From Spirochaetaceae bacterium (GTDB taxonomy: Bacteria > Spirochaetota > Spirochaetia > UBA9216): DNA of 9,474 nucleotides. This document shows, piece by piece, positions 1 through 5,932 of the stretch. Below the pieces are notes generated by a model that was not told the origin of the DNA, searched no databases, and was given only the letters and a program-made list of their open reading frames with translations. Within the stretch, counting starts at the first letter, position 1; every line of letters starts with the position of its first letter. The stretch lies in NCBI GenBank assembly GCA_028527945.1, contig JAQQAK010000052.1:1-9474 (forward strand), written 5' to 3'. The translations under genes were made by a program, and so were the position numbers.

Positions 1-1
1 T

Positions 2-340
2 TTAAACCAACTTGATATGCTTGAGGATCAAATAACAGATTCTTCAAAGAATCTTGATGATTCTGAAGCTGTACCAGCTTCTAGTGAGGTTCAAGAATCG
101 GTTGTAATAGAAGAAACTATTGCAGAACCGTCAACTGTAAGTGAGATGACAGAGCTAGAGCCCAAGCCTGTGATTGAAACTTCTACGGAAGTGGAAACAC
201 ATACAGAAACAACAGTAAATACAGATAATGTTGATCAACAGGTACAACATGTTGAAAGTAACGTTATTGACAATGAACCGGATAATACAGAACAACCAGA
301 TAATTCTCCTGCTCCCCCACCGGAGCTAGAAATTTTCTAA
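2..340 (+). CDS. C-terminal part of an unidentified acidic protein (5' truncated by window edge)
   Basis: The reading frame is open from the first bases of the window (codons for LNQLD precede the first ATG at 17) to the TAA at 338-340, so this is most likely the tail of a longer gene rather than one starting at 17. The visible 112 residues are strongly acidic and rich in Glu, Thr, Val, Ser and Pro. They contain repeated short Glu/Thr/Val stretches, almost no predicted structured core, and end in a proline run followed by ELEIF. A low-complexity, probably disordered tail is all that can be seen. The few N-terminal residues (LNQLDMLEDQI) could be the end of a coiled coil. It sits 7 bp before the zapA-like gene and is probably co-transcribed with it, so a cell-division role is possible but only by position. 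No function is assigned. Confidence 0.6.
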   Translation, partial: LNQLDMLEDQITDSSKNLDDSEAVPASSEVQESVVIEETIAEPSTVSEMTELEPKPVIETSTEVETHTETTVNTDNVDQQVQHVESNVIDNEPDNTEQPDNSPAPPPELEIF

Positions 341-347
341 TTACTGC

Positions 348-644
348 ATGAATAAGAATCTTTACCAAATTAATCTACTTGGCACTTCTTTTTCTATACA
401 AACAGATGAAGAAACAGAGAAGATGGATCAGATTGTCTCTATTCTTAGAGAAAAAACAGAAATGGTAGAATCTGATTTATTTGTTAAAGATCCTTTGAAA
501 AATATTATATTATCTAGTATTATTGTCATAGATGAGTTTTTGAAAGAACAACAAAAACACACTGTTGAGGGGGGCTTAGCCTCTGAGGAAGTCGAGAGAT
601 TAACACTTCAGATAATTGAGAGAATAGACAGAAGTCTTGAGTAA
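348..644 (+). CDS. zapA: ZapA-like cell division protein
   Basis: This 98-residue protein has the ZapA layout. An N-terminal beta/alpha globular part opens with YQINLLGTSFSIQTDEE (about residues 6-22), matching the family pattern in which a short strand ends in hydrophobic-LG. A helix follows (26-40), then the conserved DPLKNIILSSIIVIDEFLKE block (48-67), equivalent to the family's alanine-rich 'ALNLADEL' helix. The remainder is a predicted C-terminal coiled coil (78-98). ZapA proteins bind FtsZ in the cytoplasm and bundle protofilaments at the division ring. The family is usually about 90-110 residues, so this is full length. There is no good Shine-Dalgarno next to the ATG. The stop of the preceding gene is 7 bp upstream, which suggests translational coupling. 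The 6S RNA immediately downstream repeats the zapA-ssrS linkage known in proteobacteria and supports the call. Confidence 0.82.
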   Translation: MNKNLYQINLLGTSFSIQTDEETEKMDQIVSILREKTEMVESDLFVKDPLKNIILSSIIVIDEFLKEQQKHTVEGGLASEEVERLTLQIIERIDRSLE

Positions 645-649
645 GTTTT

Positions 650-822
650 CCCTGCGGTGTGCGGGCGAGGCGTAAATCTCTTGGGTCAAACCTCAGAATC
701 GGGATTCTATATTTGTAAGTTGAATTGTTTTTTAAATTAAAGACAGGATGTTTACGAAAGGAAACCCACTTGGACCATGAAGTTCAAGAGATTTTCCTCA
801 AGCGGCATCGCGGGGTTTTTTT
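650..822 (+). ncRNA. ssrS: 6S RNA
   Basis: 6S RNA binds the housekeeping RNA polymerase holoenzyme by mimicking an open promoter. The sequence folds as expected. The closing stem pairs 650-656 (CCCTGCG) with 809-815 (CGCGGGG). GAGG at 667-670 pairs with CCTC at 796-799, and a perfect 10-bp stem pairs 674-683 (AAATCTCTTG) with 785-794. A large internal region follows, with a small GAAT-CGGG-ATTC hairpin at 696-707, GGTC/GACC at 684-687/773-776, and a terminal stem pairing about 712-719 with 751-758. The 3' side contains TTCAAG followed by GCGGCATCGCGGGG, close to the conserved 3' end of enterobacterial 6S RNA (GCGGCATCTCGG). A T7 run at 816-822 gives the end. Length is about 170 nt, near the usual 180. 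The exact 5' end is inferred from the stem, and no convincing promoter was found; a TTGAGA at 616-621 has no good -10 partner. Confidence 0.9.
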
Positions 823-1641
823 ATGGCGCTAATTACAAGTCAACAAATCACCAATTATTATAAACAGTTTGGTGATGTTGAAGTTTCTTTTAACAAAGAG
901 GTCATACGAGCTACAGGATTGCAGACAAGAAATAATCTTGTAAAATGCAAGGGCGCTTACTGGCCGTGCTTTGTATATTCCACATCTATGAAGCAAGCCA
1001 AGATAGTTGCAAGTGTAAAGGAAGACTTCCACAAAAAGCTTCAGGAATCTAACAGTCTGCTTACTTTACAATTTGCATTTATCATTCAGGATAAGCATGA
1101 TCCTTTAATTTTGCATTTATCCGCAAAATTTAACGGTATATCACGTTATGGAGAAGAAAAATCAGGCTTATCATTGTTAACCGTAACCTATACTCAAAGG
1201 CCACCAGATGATCTTATTTCCATCTTGGGAAGATTGCTTCAATCAAATCTTAATTCACAAAAGCGAAAAGAAGAAAGAGTTCTCATTACAGATGATGTAG
1301 TCAGGAAAATGGGATTAAAATCTAAAAACGTGGTAGTAGCAATAGATAATGTGCCTCGTAAAGCAATACTTCGTGATATGTCTTTCGGTGGAGCCAAGTT
1401 AATCATTGCGGGTATGCAACAGAACCCATCAAGCAAAGCTATAATAATGAAAATCGATGTGGCAGATACAGACGATTCTTTTAAGCTTATAGGGACAATG
1501 GTGAGAATAGAGCCAATAGCAAACCGCCCAGAAATTGCTTCAGTAGCAGTTCAATATGATGAGAAACTAATACCAATTGAATACAAAATATTTTTCAATG
1601 ACTTTCTGAGTAGAAGAAAGCCTAAAGCAAATGCTGTTTGA
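823..1641 (+). CDS. PilZ-domain protein, putative cyclic-di-GMP receptor
   Basis: This 272-residue cytoplasmic protein has no signal peptide or membrane segment. The C-terminal half is a PilZ domain with both ligand motifs visible: RxxxR (R148-K-E-E-R152, in QKRKEER) and the D/N-x-S-x-x-G motif as DMSFGG (185-190). These are the residues that hold intercalated c-di-GMP in the family. The N-terminal half (about 1-140) resembles the YcgR-type flanking beta domain in layout, but I cannot name it with certainty. PilZ proteins in spirochaetes have been linked to motility and virulence, which fits a genome with flagellar genes nearby. The ATG is the first base after the 6S RNA U-run, and the only purine-rich sequence upstream is GGGG at 812-815, part of the 6S closing stem. 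The start is kept because the next in-frame ATG (988) would remove much of the N-terminal domain and has no Shine-Dalgarno. Confidence 0.85.
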   Translation: MALITSQQITNYYKQFGDVEVSFNKEVIRATGLQTRNNLVKCKGAYWPCFVYSTSMKQAKIVASVKEDFHKKLQESNSLLTLQFAFIIQDKHDPLILHLSAKFNGISRYGEEKSGLSLLTVTYTQRPPDDLISILGRLLQSNLNSQKRKEERVLITDDVVRKMGLKSKNVVVAIDNVPRKAILRDMSFGGAKLIIAGMQQNPSSKAIIMKIDVADTDDSFKLIGTMVRIEPIANRPEIASVAVQYDEKLIPIEYKIFFNDFLSRRKPKANAV

Positions 1642-1668
1642 TAACACATATTAATGAGATAAAATTAA

Positions 1669-2778
1669 ATGACTAAAGATATAGACCCATTAAAAAATAT
1701 TGTTTTTCTATCTATACCAGAAAATATGAATGGCCTGGATGTTCTTCCAATAGATCCATCAATTCTTTTACCTGTTGAAATAGATCCTGCACGCGGAGTC
1801 TCTGACATTGCCAATCTATCATGGGAAATGATAATAGCCGCAATACTTAAGATTTTTGCACACAATCCTGAACATAAGGACGCAGAATATTATAGAAAAT
1901 TAGTAAATGCGTTACGGCCAGATCTTTTAAATGAAATGACTAACGCTGCAATCGTAAAGGTGAATGAAAAAGATTTTGATATTTCTGAGGAAATTTTTAA
2001 AGCATTGATAAACTTTGCACCGGATAAATCTATTTCACACTTAAACCTTGCCCTTTTATACGAACAAAGAGCTGATACCTATAGTGAGATAAACAAAACA
2101 GATTTAGCCAATGAATATTATGATAAAGCATTTGAAAAATACAAAGAAATTTTAAAAATAGAGAATGTGACTGAAGAGTTTTTCTATAATTTTGGTATTT
2201 TTCTCTTAAAAAGAAATAATATTGATAAAGCAGAAGAACTATTATCCATATATATCGAAAGAAGTTCTGATTCAAAAAAAGTAAAATATGTCAAATCTGT
2301 TATAGAACAGATAAAGACTAAAAAAAATAAAGATGAACTCTTTTTCAGTGCGTTTGATTATATAAAAATGGAAAAAGAAGATGAAGCAATAAAAAATATA
2401 ACTGAATACCTTAAAACAGAGCCGGAAGTATGGAATGCATGGTTTCTTTTAGGTTGGGCATACCGTAGAAAACAAGAATATACAGAAGCAGTAAAAGCAT
2501 TTGAAAAAGCGCTTGATTTAGGCTCAGAAGAAACAGACCTTTACAACGAGATGGCAATATGTCTTATGGAACTTGGAAAGCTTGAAGAAAGCAGAGACTT
2601 TTTACTAAAAGCAAATAAAAAAGAACCAGAAAACATAAAAATACTATCAAACTTGGGTATTCTTTTCTTTAAGAAAGAAGACTACACTACTTCAGAGAGA
2701 TATTTTAAAAAAGTATTATCAATTACTGCAGACGACAAAATTGCATTGGAATATCTTGCCAAAATAGACAATCTTTAA
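1669..2778 (+). CDS. Tetratricopeptide-repeat (TPR) protein of unknown specific role
   Basis: This 369-residue protein has no signal peptide or transmembrane segment, so it is probably cytoplasmic. From about residue 120 it is built of TPR-like helical pairs, clearest in the last third. These are WNAWFLLGWAYRRKQEYTEA (255-274) continuing into VKAFEKALDLG, TDLYNEMAICLMELGKLEES (289-308), and IKILSNLGILFFKKEDYTTS (323-342) continuing into ERYFKKVLSI. Weaker repeats lie at about 120-165, 169-202 and 222-251. The N-terminal 120 residues carry no motif I recognise. TPR arrays bind protein partners, so this is a scaffold or adaptor rather than an enzyme. It follows the PilZ gene by 27 bp on the same strand and is likely co-transcribed. 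The Shine-Dalgarno is weak (GAGAT near 1655-1659). Alternative starts further in would only trim the unknown N-terminus. Confidence 0.85.
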   Translation: MTKDIDPLKNIVFLSIPENMNGLDVLPIDPSILLPVEIDPARGVSDIANLSWEMIIAAILKIFAHNPEHKDAEYYRKLVNALRPDLLNEMTNAAIVKVNEKDFDISEEIFKALINFAPDKSISHLNLALLYEQRADTYSEINKTDLANEYYDKAFEKYKEILKIENVTEEFFYNFGIFLLKRNNIDKAEELLSIYIERSSDSKKVKYVKSVIEQIKTKKNKDELFFSAFDYIKMEKEDEAIKNITEYLKTEPEVWNAWFLLGWAYRRKQEYTEAVKAFEKALDLGSEETDLYNEMAICLMELGKLEESRDFLLKANKKEPENIKILSNLGILFFKKEDYTTSERYFKKVLSITADDKIALEYLAKIDNL

Positions 2779-2864
2779 CCACCTCCCTGGCCAATATACA
2801 CAATATCAAATCGGGGCTTCCATAACTGCTTTATTTTGACTATTCTTCTTTCTGTGAGAATATT

Positions 2865-3536
2865 ATGAAGCAGTTAAAATTATTATGTATAGCGGATCAT
2901 GTAGATCCACTAATTTATTGTGACGCATTAAAAAAACGCTATGGTGATGTTGACGCGGTATTATCATGCGGTGATTTAAAACGATATTATTATGAATTTA
3001 TTGTAACAACTCTAAACGTTCCTTTTTATTATGTTCTTGGAAATCATAGTCCATTTTCTCTTGAAAGACCAAAAGTCGAACAAAATCTTCTTCAAAATTT
3101 ATTTCAGGGAGGGATCCTTACAGATGGCAGATCTGTTTATTCTAAAAAATTAGATCTAATAATAGTAGGTTTTGGAGGCTCAATTAATTATAACAATGGC
3201 CCAAACCAATATACTGAATCAGAAATGTTTTTTAGAATAATCAGACTACTCCCTACACTCATATGGAATAGAATTGTTCACGGACGTTATGTTGATATTT
3301 TAATGACTCACGCGCCACCAAGATATATAAACGACAAGGAAGATCCTTGTCACAAAGGATTTAAAATATTTCGCTGGTTTCTTAAAAGATTTAAACCATC
3401 TTGCATGATACATGGGCATGTTCATCTATTCAGCTATAACAATAAACGCACTTCAACATTTATGGATATTCCTATCATAAATGTTTATGATCATTTTATA
3501 TTAAACATTCCGTTAAATGGAGGAACTAATGAGTAA
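2865..3536 (+). CDS. Calcineurin-like metallophosphoesterase
   Basis: This 223-residue protein has most of the metallophosphoesterase metal-site signature: GD (G36-D37, in LSCGDL), GNH (G59-N60-H61, in VLGNHS), a single histidine in MTHAPP (H149), and GHxH as GHVH (184-187). The first motif is unusual. Where the family normally has DxH, the sequence reads ADHVDP (D11, D14), so the histidine falls one position early and an aspartate sits three residues after D11. The enzyme should hydrolyse a phosphoester with a two-metal centre, but the substrate cannot be told from sequence. No signal peptide is seen, so it is cytoplasmic. The length is typical of small single-domain members. The gene overlaps the next one by 8 bp, with that gene's Shine-Dalgarno inside its last codons. 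The product may therefore act with, or be balanced against, the downstream ParB-like protein. The start has a modest GTGAG 6 bp upstream. Confidence 0.85.
   Translation: MKQLKLLCIADHVDPLIYCDALKKRYGDVDAVLSCGDLKRYYYEFIVTTLNVPFYYVLGNHSPFSLERPKVEQNLLQNLFQGGILTDGRSVYSKKLDLIIVGFGGSINYNNGPNQYTESEMFFRIIRLLPTLIWNRIVHGRYVDILMTHAPPRYINDKEDPCHKGFKIFRWFLKRFKPSCMIHGHVHLFSYNNKRTSTFMDIPIINVYDHFILNIPLNGGTNE
3519..3523 (+). promoter_or_regulatory. Shine-Dalgarno deciding the start of the ParB-like gene
   Basis: GGAGG lies 5 nt before the ATG at 3529-3531. It is directly inside the first codons of an alternative in-frame ATG at 3517, which therefore cannot use it. The 3529 start is preferred. It overlaps the metallophosphoesterase stop (3534-3536), which is typical of translational coupling. 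Confidence 0.8.
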
Positions 3537-4434
3537 TTATAATATGCAAACCTCTGACAATGATTTTAATAATGCCAGAATAAAAGCTGTACGCAGAAGT
3601 ATAACCTCTATTCTTAATCCTGAAAAAAAACAGATGTTGTCATTTTATGATATCAAGCCTTTAATAAAGCCAAAGGCAGAATTTTATAAGGGAGTTCAGT
3701 CAATTCCAATTGATAAGATTGTAGGAAGTGAGGGGCGTTACAACGACTTTGACAGAGCATTTCTACCTAAAAGAGAACACCTTAGAAATAGATGGAGATC
3801 AGTAAATATTGCAGCCCTCGAAGATATTTACCTTCCTCCAATTAAAGTTTTCAAAGTTGGTGAAGTTTATTTTGTAAGAGATGGAAACCACAGAGTTTCT
3901 GTCGCAAAACAAAGAGAACAAATTGAAATTGACGCAGAAATTACTGAGATTACTTCAGAAATAAAACTGAGTCCAGATATCACTATTACCGAACTGAAAA
4001 AAATGGCAATCGCTTTTGAGCTTAACCGAATAAGAGAGCGCTCAGGTTTGGAAGACTGGATTGATTTTGAAAAAATAAAATTTACAGCTCCTGGGCGTTA
4101 TGAAGAAATGTTAAGGCACATTCTTGGACATCAGGAATATCTTACTTTAAAAAATCATAAAGAAGTAAAAATCACAGAAGCAGCCAATTCATGGTTTATA
4201 ACAATATATCTTCCTGTTGTAGATATTATTCTTTCAGAAAATCTTCTTGATCGATTTCCTGAACGAACAGAAGCGGACCTTTATATATGGGTAATAAAAC
4301 ACTGGCCAGAACTTGATAATAGACATGGTGATTATCCTAAAATTCGTCCAGATGGAAAACAGCCTAAAAAGTTTATCTTGAGCCGAATGGCTTCATACCT
4401 AAAACTATTCTTCAAAAAAATTATTTCACGTTAG
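3529..4434 (+). CDS. ParB/sulfiredoxin-like domain protein, function unknown
   Basis: This protein has 301 residues from the chosen ATG. The recognisable part is an N-terminal ParB/Srx-like fold at about residues 57-140. It opens with QSIPIDKIVGSEGRYNDFDR (57-76) and contains LPPIKVFKVGEVYFVRDGNH (102-121) followed by RVSVAK, the 'D-G-x-H-R' nucleotide-binding-type box seen in ParB-like nucleases and sulfiredoxin-like proteins. The C-terminal half is helical and ends in a basic stretch. It contains a Trp/Pro-rich segment with FPERTEADLYIWVIKHWPEL (243-262) that I recall from stand-alone bacterial proteins of this type, but cannot name. There is no helix-turn-helix typical of chromosome-partition ParB and no parA neighbour, so a chromosome-segregation role is unlikely. 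It is coupled to the upstream phosphoesterase and is the last gene before a terminator. Confidence 0.75.
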   Translation: MSNYNMQTSDNDFNNARIKAVRRSITSILNPEKKQMLSFYDIKPLIKPKAEFYKGVQSIPIDKIVGSEGRYNDFDRAFLPKREHLRNRWRSVNIAALEDIYLPPIKVFKVGEVYFVRDGNHRVSVAKQREQIEIDAEITEITSEIKLSPDITITELKKMAIAFELNRIRERSGLEDWIDFEKIKFTAPGRYEEMLRHILGHQEYLTLKNHKEVKITEAANSWFITIYLPVVDIILSENLLDRFPERTEADLYIWVIKHWPELDNRHGDYPKIRPDGKQPKKFILSRMASYLKLFFKKIISR

Positions 4435-4458
4435 AGCCTCTTTCTAAAGAGGCTTTTT
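4435..4458 (+). terminator. Intrinsic terminator after the ParB-like gene
   Basis: AGCCTCTTT (4435-4443) and AAAGAGGCT (4446-4454) form a perfect inverted repeat directly after the stop codon, followed by a T run (4454-4458). It closes the phosphoesterase/ParB-like transcription unit and insulates it from the flagellin locus. Confidence 0.9.
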
Positions 4459-4611
4459 ATATAGAACTAAAAACAGAAGTAATTATATACAGTATAGAAC
4501 TTTAGAACATTTCTTATACATGCGTATTATGTCGTTTCATAAACATTCTACCCTTCTTTCGATACTTTCATCTTTATGCATTAATTTATATTTATTTTTT
4601 TTATTTTTCTG
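4459..4611. other. AT-rich intergenic stretch without a gene
   Basis: No coding sequence or RNA gene is supported here on either strand. The stretch is very AT-rich, with long T tracts near 4580-4607. It has a short direct repeat TATAGAACT at 4460-4468 and 4493-4501. It leads into the flagellin promoter and may act as an upstream AT-rich element, but nothing in it proves a function. Confidence 0.6.
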
Positions 4612-4639
4612 TAAAGCTTAAGAATGGTATAGACGATAA
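4612..4639 (+). promoter_or_regulatory. Sigma-28 (FliA/WhiG-type) flagellar promoter
   Basis: The -35 TAAAGCTT (4612-4619) matches the classical TAAAGTTT at 7 of 8 bases. The -10 GACGATAA (4632-4639) matches GCCGATAA at 7 of 8. The spacer between the octamers is 12 nt against the usual 11. Transcription would begin near 4646 and give a leader of about 180 nt before the first flagellin. Late-class flagellin genes are commonly sigma-28 dependent, which fits. No comparable site was found in front of the second flagellin, flaG or fliD. Confidence 0.75.
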
Positions 4640-4644
4640 ATGAG

Positions 4645-4791
4645 TAAGGGTGAAAAGACAGTTTTAAAAACTGAATAGACTGGATCTTCCCTTATGTTTT
4701 AATTATCGGGCTAAAATTAGACTTGCTTAGCCTTTTTTCAATTTTTTGTGTTTTAGAACCTTCGTTGAATGGTTCTTTAAATAAAAACTTA
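4645..4791 (+). promoter_or_regulatory. Structured 5' leader of the first flagellin mRNA
   Basis: Downstream of the predicted start site the leader contains a series of inverted repeats. TAAGGG (4645-4650) can pair with CCCTTA (4689-4694) around an inner hairpin CAGTTT/AAACTG (4659-4664/4668-4673). A terminator-like element lies at 4709-4738. A hairpin follows with AGAACC (4755-4760) and GGTTCT (4771-4776), extended by TTC/GAA inside it. No open reading frame in it looks genuine. The frame that continues upstream of the flagellin from an ATG at 4723 begins inside the terminator-like element, and its residues do not resemble flagellin. Confidence 0.55.
4709..4738 (+). promoter_or_regulatory. 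Terminator-like hairpin inside the flagellin leader (possible attenuator)
   Basis: GGCTAA (4709-4714) pairs with TTAGCC (4727-4732) over a 12-nt loop and is followed at once by six T residues (4733-4738). The form is that of an intrinsic terminator, but the 6-bp stem with a wide loop is moderate in strength. Because it lies between the sigma-28 promoter and the coding region, it would act as an attenuator, or else end transcripts coming from upstream. No clear antiterminator was identified. Confidence 0.4.
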
Positions 4792-4822
4792 TGGGCAAGG
4801 ATGCCCACTATTTTCATGGAGG
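4792..4822 (+). promoter_or_regulatory. Predicted dual CsrA-type site: GGA-loop hairpin plus Shine-Dalgarno of flagellin 1
   Basis: TGGGCA (4792-4797) and TGCCCA (4802-4807) form a perfect 6-bp stem presenting the loop AGGA (4798-4801). The hairpin centre CAAGGATG matches the core of the CsrA selection consensus (CARGGAUG), which CsrA prefers in a hairpin loop. A second GGA is the Shine-Dalgarno itself, GGAGG at 4818-4822, 5 nt before the ATG at 4828. The two GGA motifs start 19 nt apart, suitable for bridging by one CsrA dimer. Binding would block ribosome entry. This is inferred from sequence; no csrA gene lies in the window. Confidence 0.6.
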
Positions 4823-4827
4823 AAAAT

Positions 4828-5688
4828 ATGGTAATAAATCACAATCTCAGCGCAATGTTCGCAAACAGACAGCTTAGTGTAACAAACAATACATCAAGTA
4901 AAGGAATGGAAAAACTAAGTTCTGGAATGCGAATAAACAGAGCAGGAGACGATGCTTCAGGACTTGCAGTTTCTGAAAAAATGAGATCTCAGATTAGAGG
5001 TTTAAAACAAGCTTCTGATAACGCAGCAAATGGTATTTCTTTTATTCAAACAACAGAAGGTTACCTTGGTAATACACAGGATATTCTTCAGAGAATGAGA
5101 GAACTTGCTGTTCAGTCTGCTAACGGTATCTACACTGAAGAAGACAGAATGCAGATTCAGGTTGAAGTTTCACAGCTTGTTGATGAAATTGACAGAATTG
5201 CTTCTCATGCTCAGTTTAACGGTATGAACATGCTTACTGGTAGATTTGCTCAGGAAACTGGTGAAAACACAGTAACAGCTTCAATGTGGTTACACATCGG
5301 TGCTAATGTTGACCAGAGAGAAAGAGTTTATATAGGAACAATGACAGCTTCTGCTCTTGGTGTAAGACAGACAGGAAGCGGAGACATTATGAGTCTTGAA
5401 TCTGCAGACAGCTCAAATATGTCAATTGGTGTTCTTGATGATGCTCTAAAAACTGTAAGCAAGCAGAGAGCTGATCTTGGTGCTTACCAGAACAGATTAG
5501 AAAGCGCTATAAACGGTATTGATATTGGTGCTGAAAACCTACAGGCTGCAGAATCAAGAATCAGAGATACTGATATGTCTGAAGCAATGGTAGATTACAC
5601 TAAAAACCAGATTCTTTCTCAGGCTGGTACTGCAATGCTTGCACAAGCCAATATGAAAACACAATCTGTATTGCAATTGCTTGGATAA
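4828..5688 (+). CDS. flaB: Flagellin, FlaB-type periplasmic flagellar filament core protein (first copy)
   Basis: This 286-residue protein is exactly the size of treponemal FlaB core flagellins. It has no signal peptide, as expected for export through the flagellar secretion apparatus. The N-terminal D0/D1 helix begins VINHNLSAMFANRQ and carries the flagellin hallmark LSSGMRINRAGDDASGLAVS (30-49). A second conserved block, QVEVSQLVDEIDRIASHAQF (111-130), runs into NGMNMLTGRFA. The C-terminal block has KQRADLGAYQNRLES (212-226), AENLQAAESRIRDTDM (235-250) and TKNQILSQAGTAMLAQAN (258-275). There is no large variable D2/D3 domain, as usual for spirochaetes. The start at 4828 is chosen because GGAGG lies 5 nt upstream and the encoded N-terminus aligns with FlaB; the upstream extension to 4723 is rejected. 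By order with a second flaB, flaG and fliD it would correspond to FlaB1 of T. pallidum, but the numbering is not certain. Confidence 0.95.
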   Translation: MVINHNLSAMFANRQLSVTNNTSSKGMEKLSSGMRINRAGDDASGLAVSEKMRSQIRGLKQASDNAANGISFIQTTEGYLGNTQDILQRMRELAVQSANGIYTEEDRMQIQVEVSQLVDEIDRIASHAQFNGMNMLTGRFAQETGENTVTASMWLHIGANVDQRERVYIGTMTASALGVRQTGSGDIMSLESADSSNMSIGVLDDALKTVSKQRADLGAYQNRLESAINGIDIGAENLQAAESRIRDTDMSEAMVDYTKNQILSQAGTAMLAQANMKTQSVLQLLG

Positions 5689-5931
5689 GGGACTATAATT
5701 CTTTAAGATTTATTTTTTTAGAATTATACAGTAACCTTTTCTAAAAGGTTCGTTCTTTGAAAGACACCCTCTAGGTGTGTAGTAGAGTGAGGAGATTTTC
5801 CGATTTTTGTTAATAGAGATCGGAATTTCTCCTTGTTGTGCAGGGGCCTGCATTAAAAACAAAGTTTAACTTTGTTTTTATCAGGAAGAGGCGCGAGAAT
5901 CTTCCGGTTTTCTGTACTGCTATGCAAAAAA
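5689..5931 (+). other. Hairpin-rich region between the two flagellin genes
   Basis: The 289 bp between the flagellins hold no believable gene but many inverted repeats. TATAATTCT (5694-5702) pairs with AGAATTATA (5720-5728). AACCTTTT (5733-5740) pairs with AAAAGGTT (5743-5750). ACACC (5764-5768) pairs with GGTGT (5774-5778). GGAGA plus TTCCGAT (5791-5804) pair with ATCGGAA plus TCTCC (5819-5832). TGCAG (5839-5843) pairs with CTGCA (5848-5852). A terminator-like palindrome lies at 5855-5879, and GGAAGA (5884-5889) pairs with TCTTCC (5900-5905). No sigma-28 promoter is seen here. It may be a structured intercistronic spacer, a leader for the second flagellin, or a small RNA. Confidence 0.5.
5855..5879 (+). 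terminator. Terminator-like AT-rich palindrome before the second flagellin
   Basis: AAAAACAAAG (5855-5864) and CTTTGTTTTT (5870-5879) form a perfect 10-bp inverted repeat with a 5-nt centre, ending in T5. It could terminate on either strand. The stem is mostly A-T, with few G-C pairs next to the T run, so efficiency is doubtful. If it works, the second flagellin must have its own promoter close by or be expressed by read-through. Confidence 0.45.
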
Positions 5932-5932
5932 C

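Noticed and set aside
829..1032. Minus-strand reading frames opposite the PilZ, TPR, flagellin, flaG and fliD genes
   Set aside because: They are short antisense shadows of well-supported genes on the + strand, with no recognisable domains or ribosome-binding sites.
1623..1644. Sigma-28-like TAAA ... TTTGATAA before the TPR gene
   Set aside because: The gap between the elements is only 10 nt instead of about 15, and the -10 match is poor.
2836..2866. Housekeeping promoter TTGACT ... TATTAT before the metallophosphoesterase
   Set aside because: The -10-like element overlaps the start codon (2865) and the spacer is 19 nt, so transcription would begin inside the gene; likely chance.
3517..3528. 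Alternative start of the ParB-like gene at ATG 3517
   Set aside because: The Shine-Dalgarno GGAGG lies inside its first codons and is correctly spaced for ATG 3529 instead.
4723..4827. N-terminal extension of the first flagellin from ATG 4723
   Set aside because: The encoded residues do not resemble flagellin, the region holds the leader hairpins, and a perfect GGAGG precedes the ATG at 4828, where the FlaB N-terminus begins.
5799..5806. CCGAT inside the hairpin at 5791-5832 as a sigma-28 -10 for the second flagellin
   Set aside because: Only CCGAT matches and there is no TAAA-type -35 at the right distance; the bases are better explained as part of the inverted repeat.
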